Shown: positions 17,285-26,270, counted from the stretch's first letter. The stretch: 64,000 nt of DNA from Cellulomonas persica (GCF_007989825.1 NZ_BJUA01000007.1:175437-239436), one strand, 5' to 3'. Notes: generated from the letters alone by a model not told the origin. Numbers and translations: made by a program.

Positions 17285-18274
17285 TCAGGCCACGCGGCTC
17301 CTCAGCCAGCGCAGCTGCCGGTCGAGCTGGTAACCCTGCCCGCCCTCGTGCTTGTTGAACGGGTAGACCGCGATGTCCGTCTCGGGGCGCTGCCCCGCGA
17401 GGCCCGCGTAGTGGTTGTACGCCGCGAACACGGTGGACGGCGGGCAGATGTCGTCGCGCAGCGCGACGCTGAACAACGCCGGCGCGGTCGCGCGCCGCGC
17501 CAGGTGGACCGCGTCGAAGTACGCGAGCGTGCCGAACACCTGGGCCTCGGCGGTGCGGTGCACGGCCAGGTACTGCACGAGCTCGCCGTACGGGAAGCCG
17601 TCGGTGATGTCGACCGCGCGGCGGATGTGGCACAGGAACGGCACGTCCGGCATGACGCCGACGAGGCCGTCCGACAGCCCGGCGGCCGCGAGCGTGAGCG
17701 CCCCGCCCTGGCTGCCGCCGGTGACAGCGACGCGCTGCGCGTCGACGCCCGGCAGCGCGCGTACCGCGTCGACCGCGCGCACCGCGTCCGTCATGAGCCG
17801 GCGGTAGTAGTAGCGGTGCGGGTCCTCGATGCCGCGCGTCATGACGCCGGGGGCCGCGGGGCCCGAGCCGCCCTCGTCAGGCGTGTGCGCGCCGTTCCCC
17901 CACGTCGAGCCCTGTCCGCGCGAGTCCATGACCACGTGGACGAACCCGGCCGACGCCCACGCGAGCCGCTCGTGCGCGAACCCGCGGCCGCCCCCGTAGC
18001 CGATGTACTCGACGACCGCGGGCAGGTCCTGGCCCTGCGAGCCCGCGGGCCGCGTGACCCAGGCCTTGACCGGGTGCCCGTCGAAGCCCGCGAACGTCAG
18101 GTCGGTCGTGTCGATCAGGCGCAGTCCCGTGTCGTGCGGCCGCGCGTCGACGACGACGTCGTGGCGGCGTGCCTCGGCCAGCGTGCGGGACCAGAAGTCG
18201 TCGAGGTCCGCAGGCTCGTCGAGGTCAGGCAGGTAGCGCTCGAGCTCAGGAAGGGGGAGGTCGTAAAGAGCCAC
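17285..18274 (-). CDS. Acetyl-xylan esterase / cephalosporin C deacetylase (CE7)
   Basis: The 329-residue alpha/beta hydrolase of the CE7 family removes acetyl groups from xylo-oligosaccharides. The nucleophile serine is in VTGGSQGGAL, the acid aspartate in ALRDDICPPST and the histidine in FNKHEGGQGY. RGQGSTWG and the N-terminal MxLYDLPLPEL also match the family. There is no signal peptide, so it acts on imported acetylated sugars. The GTG start at 18274 lies inside the 3' arm of the terminator-like hairpin after the upstream gene. It fits with the xylanase and beta-glucosidase elsewhere in the window. Confidence 0.94.
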   Translation of the reverse strand: MALYDLPLPELERYLPDLDEPADLDDFWSRTLAEARRHDVVVDARPHDTGLRLIDTTDLTFAGFDGHPVKAWVTRPAGSQGQDLPAVVEYIGYGGGRGFAHERLAWASAGFVHVVMDSRGQGSTWGNGAHTPDEGGSGPAAPGVMTRGIEDPHRYYYRRLMTDAVRAVDAVRALPGVDAQRVAVTGGSQGGALTLAAAGLSDGLVGVMPDVPFLCHIRRAVDITDGFPYGELVQYLAVHRTAEAQVFGTLAYFDAVHLARRATAPALFSVALRDDICPPSTVFAAYNHYAGLAGQRPETDIAVYPFNKHEGGQGYQLDRQLRWLRSRVA

Positions 18275-18307
18275 CCGCCGACCTTAGCGAGGTCGGCGGG
18301 TGGCTCT
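18267..18307 (-). terminator. Strong hairpin spanning the esterase start codon
   Basis: A perfect 18-base stem (18267-18284 with 18290-18307) with a 5-base loop lies 46 bases after the stop of the Bax-inhibitor gene on the minus strand. On that strand it is followed by CTTTACG. It looks like an intrinsic terminator, but the GTG start of the next gene is part of its 3' arm. Confidence 0.75.
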
Positions 18308-18352
18308 GTGTCGTTCGTGCGGCGCGCCGGGGCCGTGTCCCCGGCGCCGCGG

Positions 18353-19177
18353 TCAGTTCCGGAAGATCGCGAGGATGCGCAGGATCTCCAGGTACAGCCA
18401 GACCAGCGTGACGATGAGGCCGAACGCGGCCGACCAGGCCATCTTGCGCGGCGCTCCTGCGTCGACGCCCTTCTTGATCGCGTCGAAGTCGACGATGAAG
18501 CTCGCGGCGGCCAGACCCACGGCGAAGAGTCCGACGAGGATGCCCAGGCCGCCGCTGCGCAGCGGTCCGAACTCGCCGCCGCCCACGCCGACCAGCATGA
18601 GGACCACGTTGAGCAGCGAGAACACCAGGTAGCCCACCATCGCGAGGATGAGCCAACGCGTGAACTTCGGGGTGACGCGCACCTTGCCGGACTTGAACAC
18701 GAACAGCGCGGCAGCGGCCACGGCGAGCGTCCCGAGCACCGCCTGGCCCACGATCCCGGGGTACCGGGCCTCGTAGAACGCCGAGATGCCACCCAGGAAC
18801 ACGCCCTGAGCGACGGTGTACAGCGTGATGAGCACCGGGCTGGGCTCACGCTTGAACGCGTTGACCAGGCCGAGGACCAGGCCGACGAGCGCGCCGGCGA
18901 TCCACAGGCCGGGGGCCAGGGCCCACGTCGCCGCGCCCGTCACGACGAGCAGCGCGAGCAGCCCGCCGGTCTTCATGATCACGTCGTCGTAGGTCAGGCG
19001 ACCCGTCTCGCGGGTCGTCGCCGCGGGGGCGCCGTACATCTGGTCGAGCGTCGCCGCGTCGATCGTCGAGTGGGTCGCGGTCGACTCGGCGTAGACCGTC
19101 CCGCCGGGCTGCGGGCGGCCGGACTGCGACTTGGGGTCGCCGAACACCGGGCTGTTGCTGAAGACGGGGTTGGCCAC
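18353..19177 (-). CDS. Bax inhibitor-1/YccA family membrane protein
   Basis: The 274-residue protein has an N-terminal hydrophilic region of about 70 residues (VFSNSPVF, TVYAESTATHST), then seven membrane helices. The family features are TLYTVAQGVFLGGISAFYE, SFIVDFDAIKKGVD and WLYLEILRILAIF. Bacterial members are thought to be pH- or calcium-sensitive leak channels. The GTG at 19177 follows GGAGG by 6 bases; the longer open frame upstream is the mirror of the divergent ABC gene. Confidence 0.93.
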   Translation of the reverse strand: MANPVFSNSPVFGDPKSQSGRPQPGGTVYAESTATHSTIDAATLDQMYGAPAATTRETGRLTYDDVIMKTGGLLALLVVTGAATWALAPGLWIAGALVGLVLGLVNAFKREPSPVLITLYTVAQGVFLGGISAFYEARYPGIVGQAVLGTLAVAAAALFVFKSGKVRVTPKFTRWLILAMVGYLVFSLLNVVLMLVGVGGGEFGPLRSGGLGILVGLFAVGLAAASFIVDFDAIKKGVDAGAPRKMAWSAAFGLIVTLVWLYLEILRILAIFRN

Positions 19178-19393
19178 GTCGTCCTCCTGATCGGCCTGCG
19201 CCACGTCGGCGCCGGTCTGTGGTCCTCCAACGTACAAGGGACCGGGCCGGTTCCCGCCACTGCTGACCTGCGTCTGTGGACGGATCGGGACCCGAGCGGC
19301 GGTCGACAAGTCCACCCTGGGTCGGATGCCCGGCTGTGGGGCCCTGCCTCTAAGGTCGAGACGACCCGTCACCGAACCGGAAGATCCTCCGCG

Positions 19394-20347
19394 ATGATCG
19401 AGGCAACGAACCTCACCAAGCGATACGGCGCGAAGCTCGCCGTCGACCAGATCTCGTTCCGGGTCGAGCCCGGGACCGTCACCGGCTTCCTCGGCCCGAA
19501 CGGCGCCGGCAAGTCCACGACCATGCGCATGATCGTCGGCCTCGACCGCCCGACCGCGGGGCACGTCACCGTCAACGGCAAGCCCTACGCCGAGCACCAC
19601 TCGCCGCTCACGCAGGTCGGTGCGCTGCTGGAGGCCAAGGCCGTCCACACGGGCCGCAGCGCCCGCAACCACCTGCGCGCGCTGGCCGCGACCCACGGCA
19701 TCGGCGAGAAGCGGGTCAACGAGGTCATCGAGATGACCGGCCTGGAGTCCGTCGCCAAGCGTCGCGTCGGCGGGTTCTCGCTCGGCATGGGTCAGCGCCT
19801 CGGCATCGCCGCCGCGCTCCTGGGCGACCCGCGCACCCTCATCCTCGACGAGCCGGTCAACGGGCTCGACCCCGAGGGCGTCCTGTGGGTCCGCAACCTC
19901 GTGAAGTACCTCGCGAGCCAGGGCCGCACGGTGTTCCTGTCCTCGCACCTCATGAGCGAGATGGCCGTCACCGCGGACCACCTCATCGTGATCGGGCGCG
20001 GCAAGATCGTCGCCGCCGGCCCGGTGAAGGACATCGTCGCGCAGGGCACCCGCACGTCCGTCCGCGTCGTCAGCCCGCAGGCCGCGCAGCTCGCCGAGCT
20101 GCTGGTGGGGCCCGAGGTGAGCGTCACGTCCGACGAGCGCGGCTCGCTCGTCGTGCACGGCACGACCGCGCCCGCGATCGGTGAGGCCGCCGCGGCGGCC
20201 GGCGTGGTGCTGCACGAGCTCACGCCCGTGCAGGGCTCGCTCGAGGAGGCGTTCATGTCCCTCACGCAGGACACCGTCGAGTACCACTCCACGATGGGCC
20301 ACGACGTCGCGCCCGTCGCCGCGACCGGTCAGGAGGCCACGCGATGA
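19394..20347 (+). CDS. ABC transporter ATPase (DrrA/NatA type)
   Basis: The 317-residue ATPase has Walker A GPNGAGKSTTM, signature FSLGMGQR and Walker B LILDEPVNGLDPEG, with the C-terminal extension usual for the drug/antibiotic (DRA) group. The altered signature with GMGQR in place of GGMRQR is common in lantibiotic- or bacitracin-type ATPases. It overlaps the next gene by ATGA, so ATPase and permease are produced together. A role in export or resistance is inferred. Confidence 0.93.
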   Translation: MIEATNLTKRYGAKLAVDQISFRVEPGTVTGFLGPNGAGKSTTMRMIVGLDRPTAGHVTVNGKPYAEHHSPLTQVGALLEAKAVHTGRSARNHLRALAATHGIGEKRVNEVIEMTGLESVAKRRVGGFSLGMGQRLGIAAALLGDPRTLILDEPVNGLDPEGVLWVRNLVKYLASQGRTVFLSSHLMSEMAVTADHLIVIGRGKIVAAGPVKDIVAQGTRTSVRVVSPQAAQLAELLVGPEVSVTSDERGSLVVHGTTAPAIGEAAAAAGVVLHELTPVQGSLEEAFMSLTQDTVEYHSTMGHDVAPVAATGQEATR

Positions 20348-21186
20348 CCGCCACGACCCTCGACGCACCCGCACCCGCCGGCGACGTGCGCGTCACGTTC
20401 CCGCGCCTGCTCCGCTCGGAGTGGATCAAGCTCTGGTCGCTGCGCTCGACCGCGTGGACCCTCGCGATCACGGCGGTCGTCATCGTCGGGTTCGTCCTGC
20501 TGATCACGTGGGGCATGCTCGACGCGAACGAGATGAGCGGGAACTCCGAGGACGTCAACGCGCTCGACGCCTTCGGCGCCGTCCCGTACCTCGGGCCGAC
20601 CGCGGTGGCCGTGCTCGGCGCCCTGACGATCACCGGCGAGTACACGACCGGGATGATCCGCTCGAGCTTCGCCGCGGCGCCGCGTCGCCTGCCCGTCCTG
20701 TGGTCCAAGGCCCTCGTGCTCGCGGTGGTCGTGTTCGTCACCACGGCGCTCGCGGTCGCCGTCGCGGCGTCGCTCCAGGCCCTCATGTTCGGCAGCCGCG
20801 GGGCGTCCGTAGACCTCGGTGACCCGCAGGTCGTGCGCGCGCTCATCGGCAACGCGCTCTACGTGACGGGGATCGCGGTGCTCGCGTTCGGCCTCGGCGT
20901 GCTCATGCGGCACTCGGCGGCCGCGATCACCACGACGCTCGGCATCCTGCTGGTGCTGCCGATCCTGTTCAGCCTCATCCCGTGGGAGCCGCTGCAGGAC
21001 CTCACGCCGTTCCTGCCGAACGTCGCCGGCTCCCAGATCACGCTGACGGACGCCATGATCGAGCAGCAGGCCGGCTTCACCGGGTCCGTCGTGCTCTCGG
21101 CGTGGCAGGGCTTCGGCGTCCTGCTCGCCTACCTCGTCGTCGTGCTCGCCGCCGGAGCGTGGCTCACGAAGCGCCGCGACGCCTGA
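20344..21186 (+). CDS. ABC-2 type permease
   Basis: The 280-residue permease partner of the preceding ATPase has six membrane helices. The cytoplasmic N-terminus has the SEWIKLWSLRSTAWT coupling motif, and an ITGEYTTGMIRSSFAAAPRR stretch, both typical of ABC-2 permeases in actinobacteria. The start is fixed by the ATGA overlap. A strong terminator follows 6 bases after the stop. Confidence 0.92.
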   Translation: MTATTLDAPAPAGDVRVTFPRLLRSEWIKLWSLRSTAWTLAITAVVIVGFVLLITWGMLDANEMSGNSEDVNALDAFGAVPYLGPTAVAVLGALTITGEYTTGMIRSSFAAAPRRLPVLWSKALVLAVVVFVTTALAVAVAASLQALMFGSRGASVDLGDPQVVRALIGNALYVTGIAVLAFGLGVLMRHSAAAITTTLGILLVLPILFSLIPWEPLQDLTPFLPNVAGSQITLTDAMIEQQAGFTGSVVLSAWQGFGVLLAYLVVVLAAGAWLTKRRDA

Positions 21187-21191
21187 CGCAC

Positions 21192-21234
21192 ACGACGAAG
21201 GCCGCGACCCGCCGAGGGTCGCGGCCTTCGTCGT
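21192..21234 (+). terminator. Terminator of the ABC-2 operon
   Basis: A perfect 19-base stem (21192-21210 with 21216-21234) with the 5-base loop GCCGA begins 6 bases after the permease stop. Confidence 0.8.
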
Positions 21235-21340
21235 ACCGGGCTCAGACGAGCTCGAGCGCCTCCCCACACCGGCCGCTGTGGGCGACCTAGGCTGGGCGTG
21301 GCGGTCGCCCCTCCCCGCCGGCCGCCACGAAGGAGCTCCC

Positions 21341-21829
21341 ATGGATCCCGCGATCGCCGACGTCGAGCGCCAGGTCGCCCTGCTGCTGCGCCTCGCCGAC
21401 CGCAACCGTCGTCGCAGCCGCCGCCTCGAGGGCACGTTGGAGCGCTCGGCCTACCTCGCGCTCGGCCGGCTCATCGACCAGGGACCCGCCGGCATCAACG
21501 AGATCGCCGACCACCTGCGGCTCGACGCCTCGACCGTCACGCGCCAGGTGCTGCAGATGGAGGCTGCGGGCTACGTGAGCCGCGGCCGGGACGAGGCCGA
21601 CGGGCGTCGTTCCGTCATCGCGGCGACCACGACCGGCATCGCGGCCTGGGAGGCGACGCGACGCGCGCGTGCGGACGTCTACGCCGAGGTCCTGTCCGCG
21701 TGGGAGCCCGACGACCTGCAGGTCCTCGCCCGCTCCCTCACCCGGCTCAACGCGTCGCTCGACGCCTCGCTCGACGCGTCGGCGCGCCCGGCACCCCTGC
21801 AGGCCGCGGGCGCCGAGTCGTCCCGCTGA
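21341..21829 (+). CDS. MarR-family transcriptional regulator
   Basis: The 162-residue protein has a winged helix: helix-turn-helix INEIADHLRLDASTVTRQVL, then the wing GYVSRGRDEADGRRS with the conserved DxRR motif. N- and C-terminal helices would form the dimer. The ATG at 21341 follows AGGAG by 7 bases. It stands between the ABC pair and the siderophore-interacting protein gene, either of which could be its target. The C-terminus has a short LDASLDASA repeat. Confidence 0.9.
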   Translation: MDPAIADVERQVALLLRLADRNRRRSRRLEGTLERSAYLALGRLIDQGPAGINEIADHLRLDASTVTRQVLQMEAAGYVSRGRDEADGRRSVIAATTTGIAAWEATRRARADVYAEVLSAWEPDDLQVLARSLTRLNASLDASLDASARPAPLQAAGAESSR

Positions 21830-21878
21830 CGCCCACCCGCGGGCCGACGCGCAGCCCGCGCGGTTAGGCTCGCGCCTC

Positions 21879-22751
21879 GTGACCCTCCCTTCCTCGGCGA
21901 CGCCCACGCCCCGTGGTCGGCCCGCGCCGGTCCTCACGCACGTGCTGCGCGCCGAGCGCCTGACCCCCGGCCTGGTCCGCGTGGTGCTCGGCGGACCTGG
22001 CCTGATGCCGTTCGTGCCCGACGAGCGGGCCGACTCCTACGTCAAGCTCATGTTCCTGCCCGCCGGGCCGCGCCCGCTGAGCGCGGACGGCCGCGTCGAC
22101 ATCGAGGCGGTGAAGGCCGCACTGCCTGACGGCGTCGCGCCGCGCCTGCGCGCCTACACCGTGCGTCGCTTCGACCGCGCGGCGCTCGAGCTCACGCTCG
22201 ACGTCGTCGTGCACGGCACCGAGGGTCTCGCCGGGCCGTGGGCGGCACGCGTGCGCGGCGGCGAGGAGGCGCTCGTCGTCGGCCCGGGCGGCGGCTGGTC
22301 CCCCGCACCCGACGTCGACCACCACCTGCTCGTCGGCGACGCGAGCGCCCTGCCCGCGATCGCGGTCGCGCTCGAACGCCTCCCCGCCGACGCGCGCGGC
22401 TGGGCGCTCGTCGAGGTTCAGGGGCCCGAGCACGAGCTGCCACTGACCGCGCCCCCGGGTCTGGAGGTCCGATGGGTGCACGCGTCGCCCGCCGCGCCCG
22501 GGCGCAGGCTCGTCGCGGCCACCCTGGACCTGCCCTGGCCCGCCGGGCGGGTCGGGGCGTTCGTGCACGGCGAGGCCGGTGCCGTGCGCGACGTCCGCCG
22601 GTACCTGCGCCTCGAGCGCGGCCTGCCGCGCACCGACCTGTCCGCGTCCGGCTACTGGCGCGTGGGCGTGGACGACGAGGGCTGGCGCAGCACCAAGCGC
22701 GAGTGGACCACCGCGATCGAGCAGCAGGAGCAGGCGGCAGGCCTCCCCTGA
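21879..22751 (+). CDS. Siderophore-interacting flavoprotein (ferric-siderophore reductase)
   Basis: The 290-residue protein has the FAD-binding barrel of the SIP family with the flavin motif RAYTVRRFD. An NAD(P)H-binding half follows (VGDASALPAIAVALERLP, FVHGEAGAVRDVRRYL), ending in the family-typical SGYWRVGVDDEGWR. It would reduce iron in imported ferric siderophores in the cytosol. The GTG start at 21879 has no strong ribosome binding site. No siderophore transport genes are nearby in the window. Confidence 0.92.
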   Translation: MTLPSSATPTPRGRPAPVLTHVLRAERLTPGLVRVVLGGPGLMPFVPDERADSYVKLMFLPAGPRPLSADGRVDIEAVKAALPDGVAPRLRAYTVRRFDRAALELTLDVVVHGTEGLAGPWAARVRGGEEALVVGPGGGWSPAPDVDHHLLVGDASALPAIAVALERLPADARGWALVEVQGPEHELPLTAPPGLEVRWVHASPAAPGRRLVAATLDLPWPAGRVGAFVHGEAGAVRDVRRYLRLERGLPRTDLSASGYWRVGVDDEGWRSTKREWTTAIEQQEQAAGLP

Positions 22752-22915
22752 CCCCCCTTGCCCCCACCCACCTGGGCCCTCCCCACTGCCGAGCGCGGGA
22801 GATCCGCCGCGAGCGCTGCTCCCCGACGACCGCGTTCGCGCCCGAGCACGCGCGCTCGCGCCCGGACGACCGCGCTCGTGAGGGGTGCGCCGGGCTGGTG
22901 GGAGGATGCTCGCGC

Positions 22916-22992
22916 GCGCCCGTAGCCCAATCGGCAGAGGCATCCGGCTTAAACCCGGCGCAGTGCGGGTTCGAGTCCCGCCGGGCGCACCA
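22916..22992 (+). tRNA. tRNA with anticodon UAA (Leu by codon) but short variable arm
   Basis: The cloverleaf is clear. The acceptor GCGCCCG (22916-22922) pairs perfectly with 22982-22988, followed by discriminator A and encoded CCA. The T arm GCGGG/TTCGAGT/CCCGC is canonical. The anticodon loop is CTTAAAC with U33, anticodon UAA and A37. Oddities are an anticodon stem of only four pairs (CCGG/CCGG, first position T/C mismatch), a D stem of three pairs, and a five-base variable region (GCAGT). Normal tRNA-Leu has a long variable arm. Whether leucine is charged is open. Confidence 0.8.
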
Positions 22993-23041
22993 GCTCCGCC
23001 CCGACCCCCGAGCGCGTCGCGCGGGACGAGGCCCGGAGACG

Positions 23042-23076
23042 ACGAGAGCCCCGGCCGACTCGACCGGGGCTCTCGT
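23042..23076. terminator. Terminator between tRNA and ndh
   Basis: A perfect 13-base inverted repeat (23042-23054 with 23064-23076) stands between the rightward tRNA and the leftward ndh gene, 8 bases past the ndh stop. It could serve both. Confidence 0.7.
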
Positions 23077-23084
23077 GCAGGAGA

Positions 23085-24566
23085 TCAGCTCGCGCTCTTG
23101 GCCTTCGTGCTGGAGGAGGCACCCTTCGCAGCGGGCTCCTTCACGGCGGCGTCCTTGGCCTCGTCGGCCTCGACGACGCGCGGCTTGGGCGGCACGGACG
23201 CGGCACGGAACTCGGCGCGCGGGTCGTGCAGCGCGCCGAGCGGCACGACCTCACGACGCAGCAGCAGCGACCCGGTCCAGCCGGCCATGATGCGCAGCTT
23301 GCGGTTCACGGTCGGCATGGCGAACACGTGGTACGTGCGGTGCAGCACCCAGGCCAGGAAGCCGCGCACCTTGATCCGGCCGAACATCTGCGCGACGCCC
23401 TTGTACATGCCGAGCGAGGCGACGGCGCCGATGTTCTTGTGCGAGTACGGCGTGACCTCGGCGGAGCGCAGGACGCGCGCGAGGTTGTCGCCCAGGTGGT
23501 TGCCCTGGCGCAGCGCGTGCTGGGCGTTGGGCGGGCAGAAGCCGCCCGGGTTGTACAGGTCCGGGACGGCCGCGCAGTCGCCGGCGGCGTACGCGTCGGC
23601 CACGACGTCCCCCTCGGCGTCGACGACCTGCAGCGAGGTGTTGCAGGTGACCCGGCCCATCTTGTCGAGGGGCAGGTCCGACTGCTGGAGCACCGGGTTC
23701 GCCTTGACCCCGGCGGTCCACACGACGGTGTCGGCGTCGAACTCGAGGTTGTTCGACAGCACGATGTGCCCGTCGACGCACGAGTTGAGGAACGTCGAGA
23801 GGTGGATCTCGATCTTGCGCTTGCGCAGCTGCTCGAGCGTGTAGCCGCCGAGCTCCTCGCTGACCTCGGGGAGGATCCGCGGGCTGCCCTCGACGAGCAC
23901 GAACCGCAGCTCGTCCTGCTCGATCTGGTTGTAGTGGTTGACCGTGTACCGCGCGATGTCCTCGAGCTCACCGAGCGCCTCGACACCGGCGAACCCGCCG
24001 CCGACGAACACGAACGTCAGCATGCGGCGCCGCAGCTCGGGGTCCCACGTCGAGGCCGCGACCTCGATGCGGTTGAGGATGTGGTTGCGGACCGCGATGG
24101 CTTCCTCGACGTTCTTGAAGCCGATCGCCTGCTCCGCGAGGCCCGGGATGGGCAGCGTGCGCGCGACGGAGCCGAGGCCGACGATCAGGTGGTCGTACGT
24201 CACCCAGTAGGGCGCACCCTCCTCGGGCGTGATCTCGACCGTGCGCTCGGCGTGGTGGATCTGCGTGACCTTGCCCTGCAGCACGTCGACGCCCTTGAGC
24301 GCGCGGCGGTGCGGGGCGACGACGTTGCGCGGGTCGATCGACCCGGCGGCCGCCTCGGGGAGGAACGGCGCGTACGTCATGTAGGGGCGGGGGTCGACGA
24401 CGACGATCGCGGCCTCGCGACGCCCGAGGCGCTTGCGCAGCCGGCGGGCCGAGTACAGGCCGACCGTGCCACCACCGAGGATGAGGACGCGAGGGACCTT
24501 GCGCGGCTTGGCGGGGCGGCGCGGGACCGCCGACTCGTCGACCGGTGTCGAGGCAGACTGAGGCAT
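23085..24566 (-). CDS. ndh: Type II NADH dehydrogenase (NDH-2)
   Basis: The 493-residue flavoenzyme transfers electrons from NADH to quinone without pumping protons. The FAD-binding LILGGGTVGLYSAR motif is near residue 30 and the NADH-binding FVFVGGGFAGVEALGEL near 190. VVWTAGVKANPVL and AYAAGDCAAVPD complete the two-dinucleotide fold. A C-terminal amphipathic part (RIMAGWTGSLLLRREVVPL) anchors it to the membrane. The ATG at 24566 follows GGAG; the frame upstream of it lacks a better start. The C-terminal 40 residues are Lys/Ala-rich. Confidence 0.94.
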   Translation of the reverse strand: MPQSASTPVDESAVPRRPAKPRKVPRVLILGGGTVGLYSARRLRKRLGRREAAIVVVDPRPYMTYAPFLPEAAAGSIDPRNVVAPHRRALKGVDVLQGKVTQIHHAERTVEITPEEGAPYWVTYDHLIVGLGSVARTLPIPGLAEQAIGFKNVEEAIAVRNHILNRIEVAASTWDPELRRRMLTFVFVGGGFAGVEALGELEDIARYTVNHYNQIEQDELRFVLVEGSPRILPEVSEELGGYTLEQLRKRKIEIHLSTFLNSCVDGHIVLSNNLEFDADTVVWTAGVKANPVLQQSDLPLDKMGRVTCNTSLQVVDAEGDVVADAYAAGDCAAVPDLYNPGGFCPPNAQHALRQGNHLGDNLARVLRSAEVTPYSHKNIGAVASLGMYKGVAQMFGRIKVRGFLAWVLHRTYHVFAMPTVNRKLRIMAGWTGSLLLRREVVPLGALHDPRAEFRAASVPPKPRVVEADEAKDAAVKEPAAKGASSSTKAKSAS

Positions 24567-24711
24567 ATCTCCACGGTATCGGCGGCGGACGAACGCGACA
24601 CCTCGCGGGCCGGTGAGAATGCGCACACGGGACCGCTCAGGCGTGTGAGCGTCGTCACCGCCGCCGTGCGTCGTCCCACGTGAGCACGTGCGGCGGGCGT
24701 ACGCGCTGCGG

Positions 24712-26208
24712 TCAGTCGCGTGCGACCGCGTTCGCCCGGACGACCTCGGAGTACCAGTGCGCGCTCGCCTTGGGCGTGCGCTCCTGCGTCTCGTAGTCCA
24801 CGTGCACGATCCCCCACCGCTGCGTCATGCCGCGCGCCCACTCGAAGTTGTCGAGGAAGGACCACGCGTAGTACTGCCGCAGGTCGACGCCCTCGGCCAC
24901 GGCGCGCGCGGCCTGCTGCAGGTGCGTGCGCAGGAAGTCCATGCGCTGCGGGTCCTCGATCTGGCCCTGCGCGTCCGGGTCGGGGATGCCGTTCTCGCTG
25001 ATGATCAGCGGCGGCAGGTCGGTGTAGTCGGCGGTCAGGCGGACCAGCAGCTCGTAGAGGCCCTCGGCGTGCACCTGCTGCCAGCCCGCGGGCGACGGCG
25101 GGAACATCTGCAGCCACGTGCCGAGCTTGTCGATGCCGGCGGCGCCGTAGTATTGCACCGCGAGCAGGTCGCACGGTGTGGCGATGGTCTGCAGGTCGCC
25201 GGGCAGGACGAGCGCGTCGAACGCTGCCCGGTCCCCACGCAGCTGACCGGCGGCGGGGCCGATCGCCTCGTCCGGGTACTCGCCCCGCAGCAGCGGGTCC
25301 AGGTAGAGGCGGTTCTCGGCCGCGTCGAGCCGGTCGGCCGCGGCCTCGGCGCCCACGGCCCCGTACACGGGCATGAGGTTGAGCGCGATGCCGATGCTGC
25401 CCTTGCCGCCGACGGCCCGGAACGCCTCGACCGCCTTGCCGTGCGCGAGGAGCTGGTGGTGGACGGCGGCCAGCCCCGCGTCGAGGTCGCCGAGCGCGGG
25501 CGCGTGCTCGGTGCCCGCGTACCCGACCATCGCGGTGGTCTTGGGCTCGTTGATCGTCAGCCACGTCGCCTCGACGTCCCGCAGCGCCTCGAACATGACC
25601 TGCGCGTACTCGACGAACCGGTCGGTGGTCTCGCGCACCGCCCAGCCGCCCGCGTCCTGCAGCGGCTGCGGCAGGTCCCAGTGGTAGAGCGTGATCGCCG
25701 GGTGCAGGCCGCGGTCGAGCAGGCCGTCGACGAGCCGTCGGTAGTGGTCGATGCCCTTCTGGTTGATCTCGCCCGAGCCGGTCGGCACGATACGCGGCCA
25801 CGAGACCGAGAACCGGTAGGCCTGCAGCCCGAGGTCGACCATGAGGTCCAGGTCGGACTCCCAGCGCCGGTACTGGTCCGCGGTGGGGTCGCCCGTGGAC
25901 CCGTCGTCGATGCGCCCGGGCTGCGCGGCGAAGGTGTCCCAGATGGACACGCCGCGCCCGTCGGCAGTCGTCGAGCCCTCGACCTGGAACGCCGCGGTCG
26001 CGGCGCCCCACACGAAGCCCTGCGGGAAACGCAGCGGCTCGGCGGGAGCCGTCCAGGCGGTCGTCGTCGGACGCGGGAGGTTCGCGTGCTCGTCGTCGTC
26101 CGCGCAGGCTGCCAGCAGACCGAGGCCGACGAGGCCGCAGCCCATCTCGAGCACCGTGCGCCGGGCGACGAGGCGCCCGTCAGGCACGGTGCGGTCCAGC
26201 TGGTCCAT
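24712..26208 (-). CDS. Secreted/lipid-anchored GH1 beta-glucosidase
   Basis: The 498-residue glycoside hydrolase family 1 enzyme has the acid/base glutamate in LTINEPKT and the nucleophile in LIISENGIPD. The N-terminal FVWGAATAAFQVEGS also fits. The N-terminus carries a twin-arginine-like RRTVLEMG stretch and a lipobox LLAAC, so it is probably a lipoprotein exported by the Tat route, unusual for GH1, which is mostly cytosolic. The ATG at 26208 follows AGGAG. A CebR/CelR-type operator lies 63 bases upstream. It would hydrolyse cello-oligosaccharides at the cell surface. Confidence 0.94.
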   Translation of the reverse strand: MDQLDRTVPDGRLVARRTVLEMGCGLVGLGLLAACADDDEHANLPRPTTTAWTAPAEPLRFPQGFVWGAATAAFQVEGSTTADGRGVSIWDTFAAQPGRIDDGSTGDPTADQYRRWESDLDLMVDLGLQAYRFSVSWPRIVPTGSGEINQKGIDHYRRLVDGLLDRGLHPAITLYHWDLPQPLQDAGGWAVRETTDRFVEYAQVMFEALRDVEATWLTINEPKTTAMVGYAGTEHAPALGDLDAGLAAVHHQLLAHGKAVEAFRAVGGKGSIGIALNLMPVYGAVGAEAAADRLDAAENRLYLDPLLRGEYPDEAIGPAAGQLRGDRAAFDALVLPGDLQTIATPCDLLAVQYYGAAGIDKLGTWLQMFPPSPAGWQQVHAEGLYELLVRLTADYTDLPPLIISENGIPDPDAQGQIEDPQRMDFLRTHLQQAARAVAEGVDLRQYYAWSFLDNFEWARGMTQRWGIVHVDYETQERTPKASAHWYSEVVRANAVARD

Positions 26209-26270
26209 CCTCAGGCTCCTCGTCGAGCGGTGTACGGGATGCGGCGAGCGGTGACGGCTCTCGCCGACCG

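Noticed and set aside
15584..20347. 1587-codon open frame on the plus strand
   Set aside because: Only its last 317 codons (from the ATG at 19394) code for a real ABC ATPase. The rest is a shadow of the oxidase, transglutaminase, esterase and Bax-inhibitor genes.
22906..22992. ATG preceded by GGAGG at 22906 just before the tRNA
   Set aside because: The frame would run through the intact tRNA cloverleaf and does not resemble a protein.
22916..22992. tRNA 3' end as a phage or integrative-element attachment site
   Set aside because: No duplicate of the 3' end and no integrase or excisionase is seen in the window.
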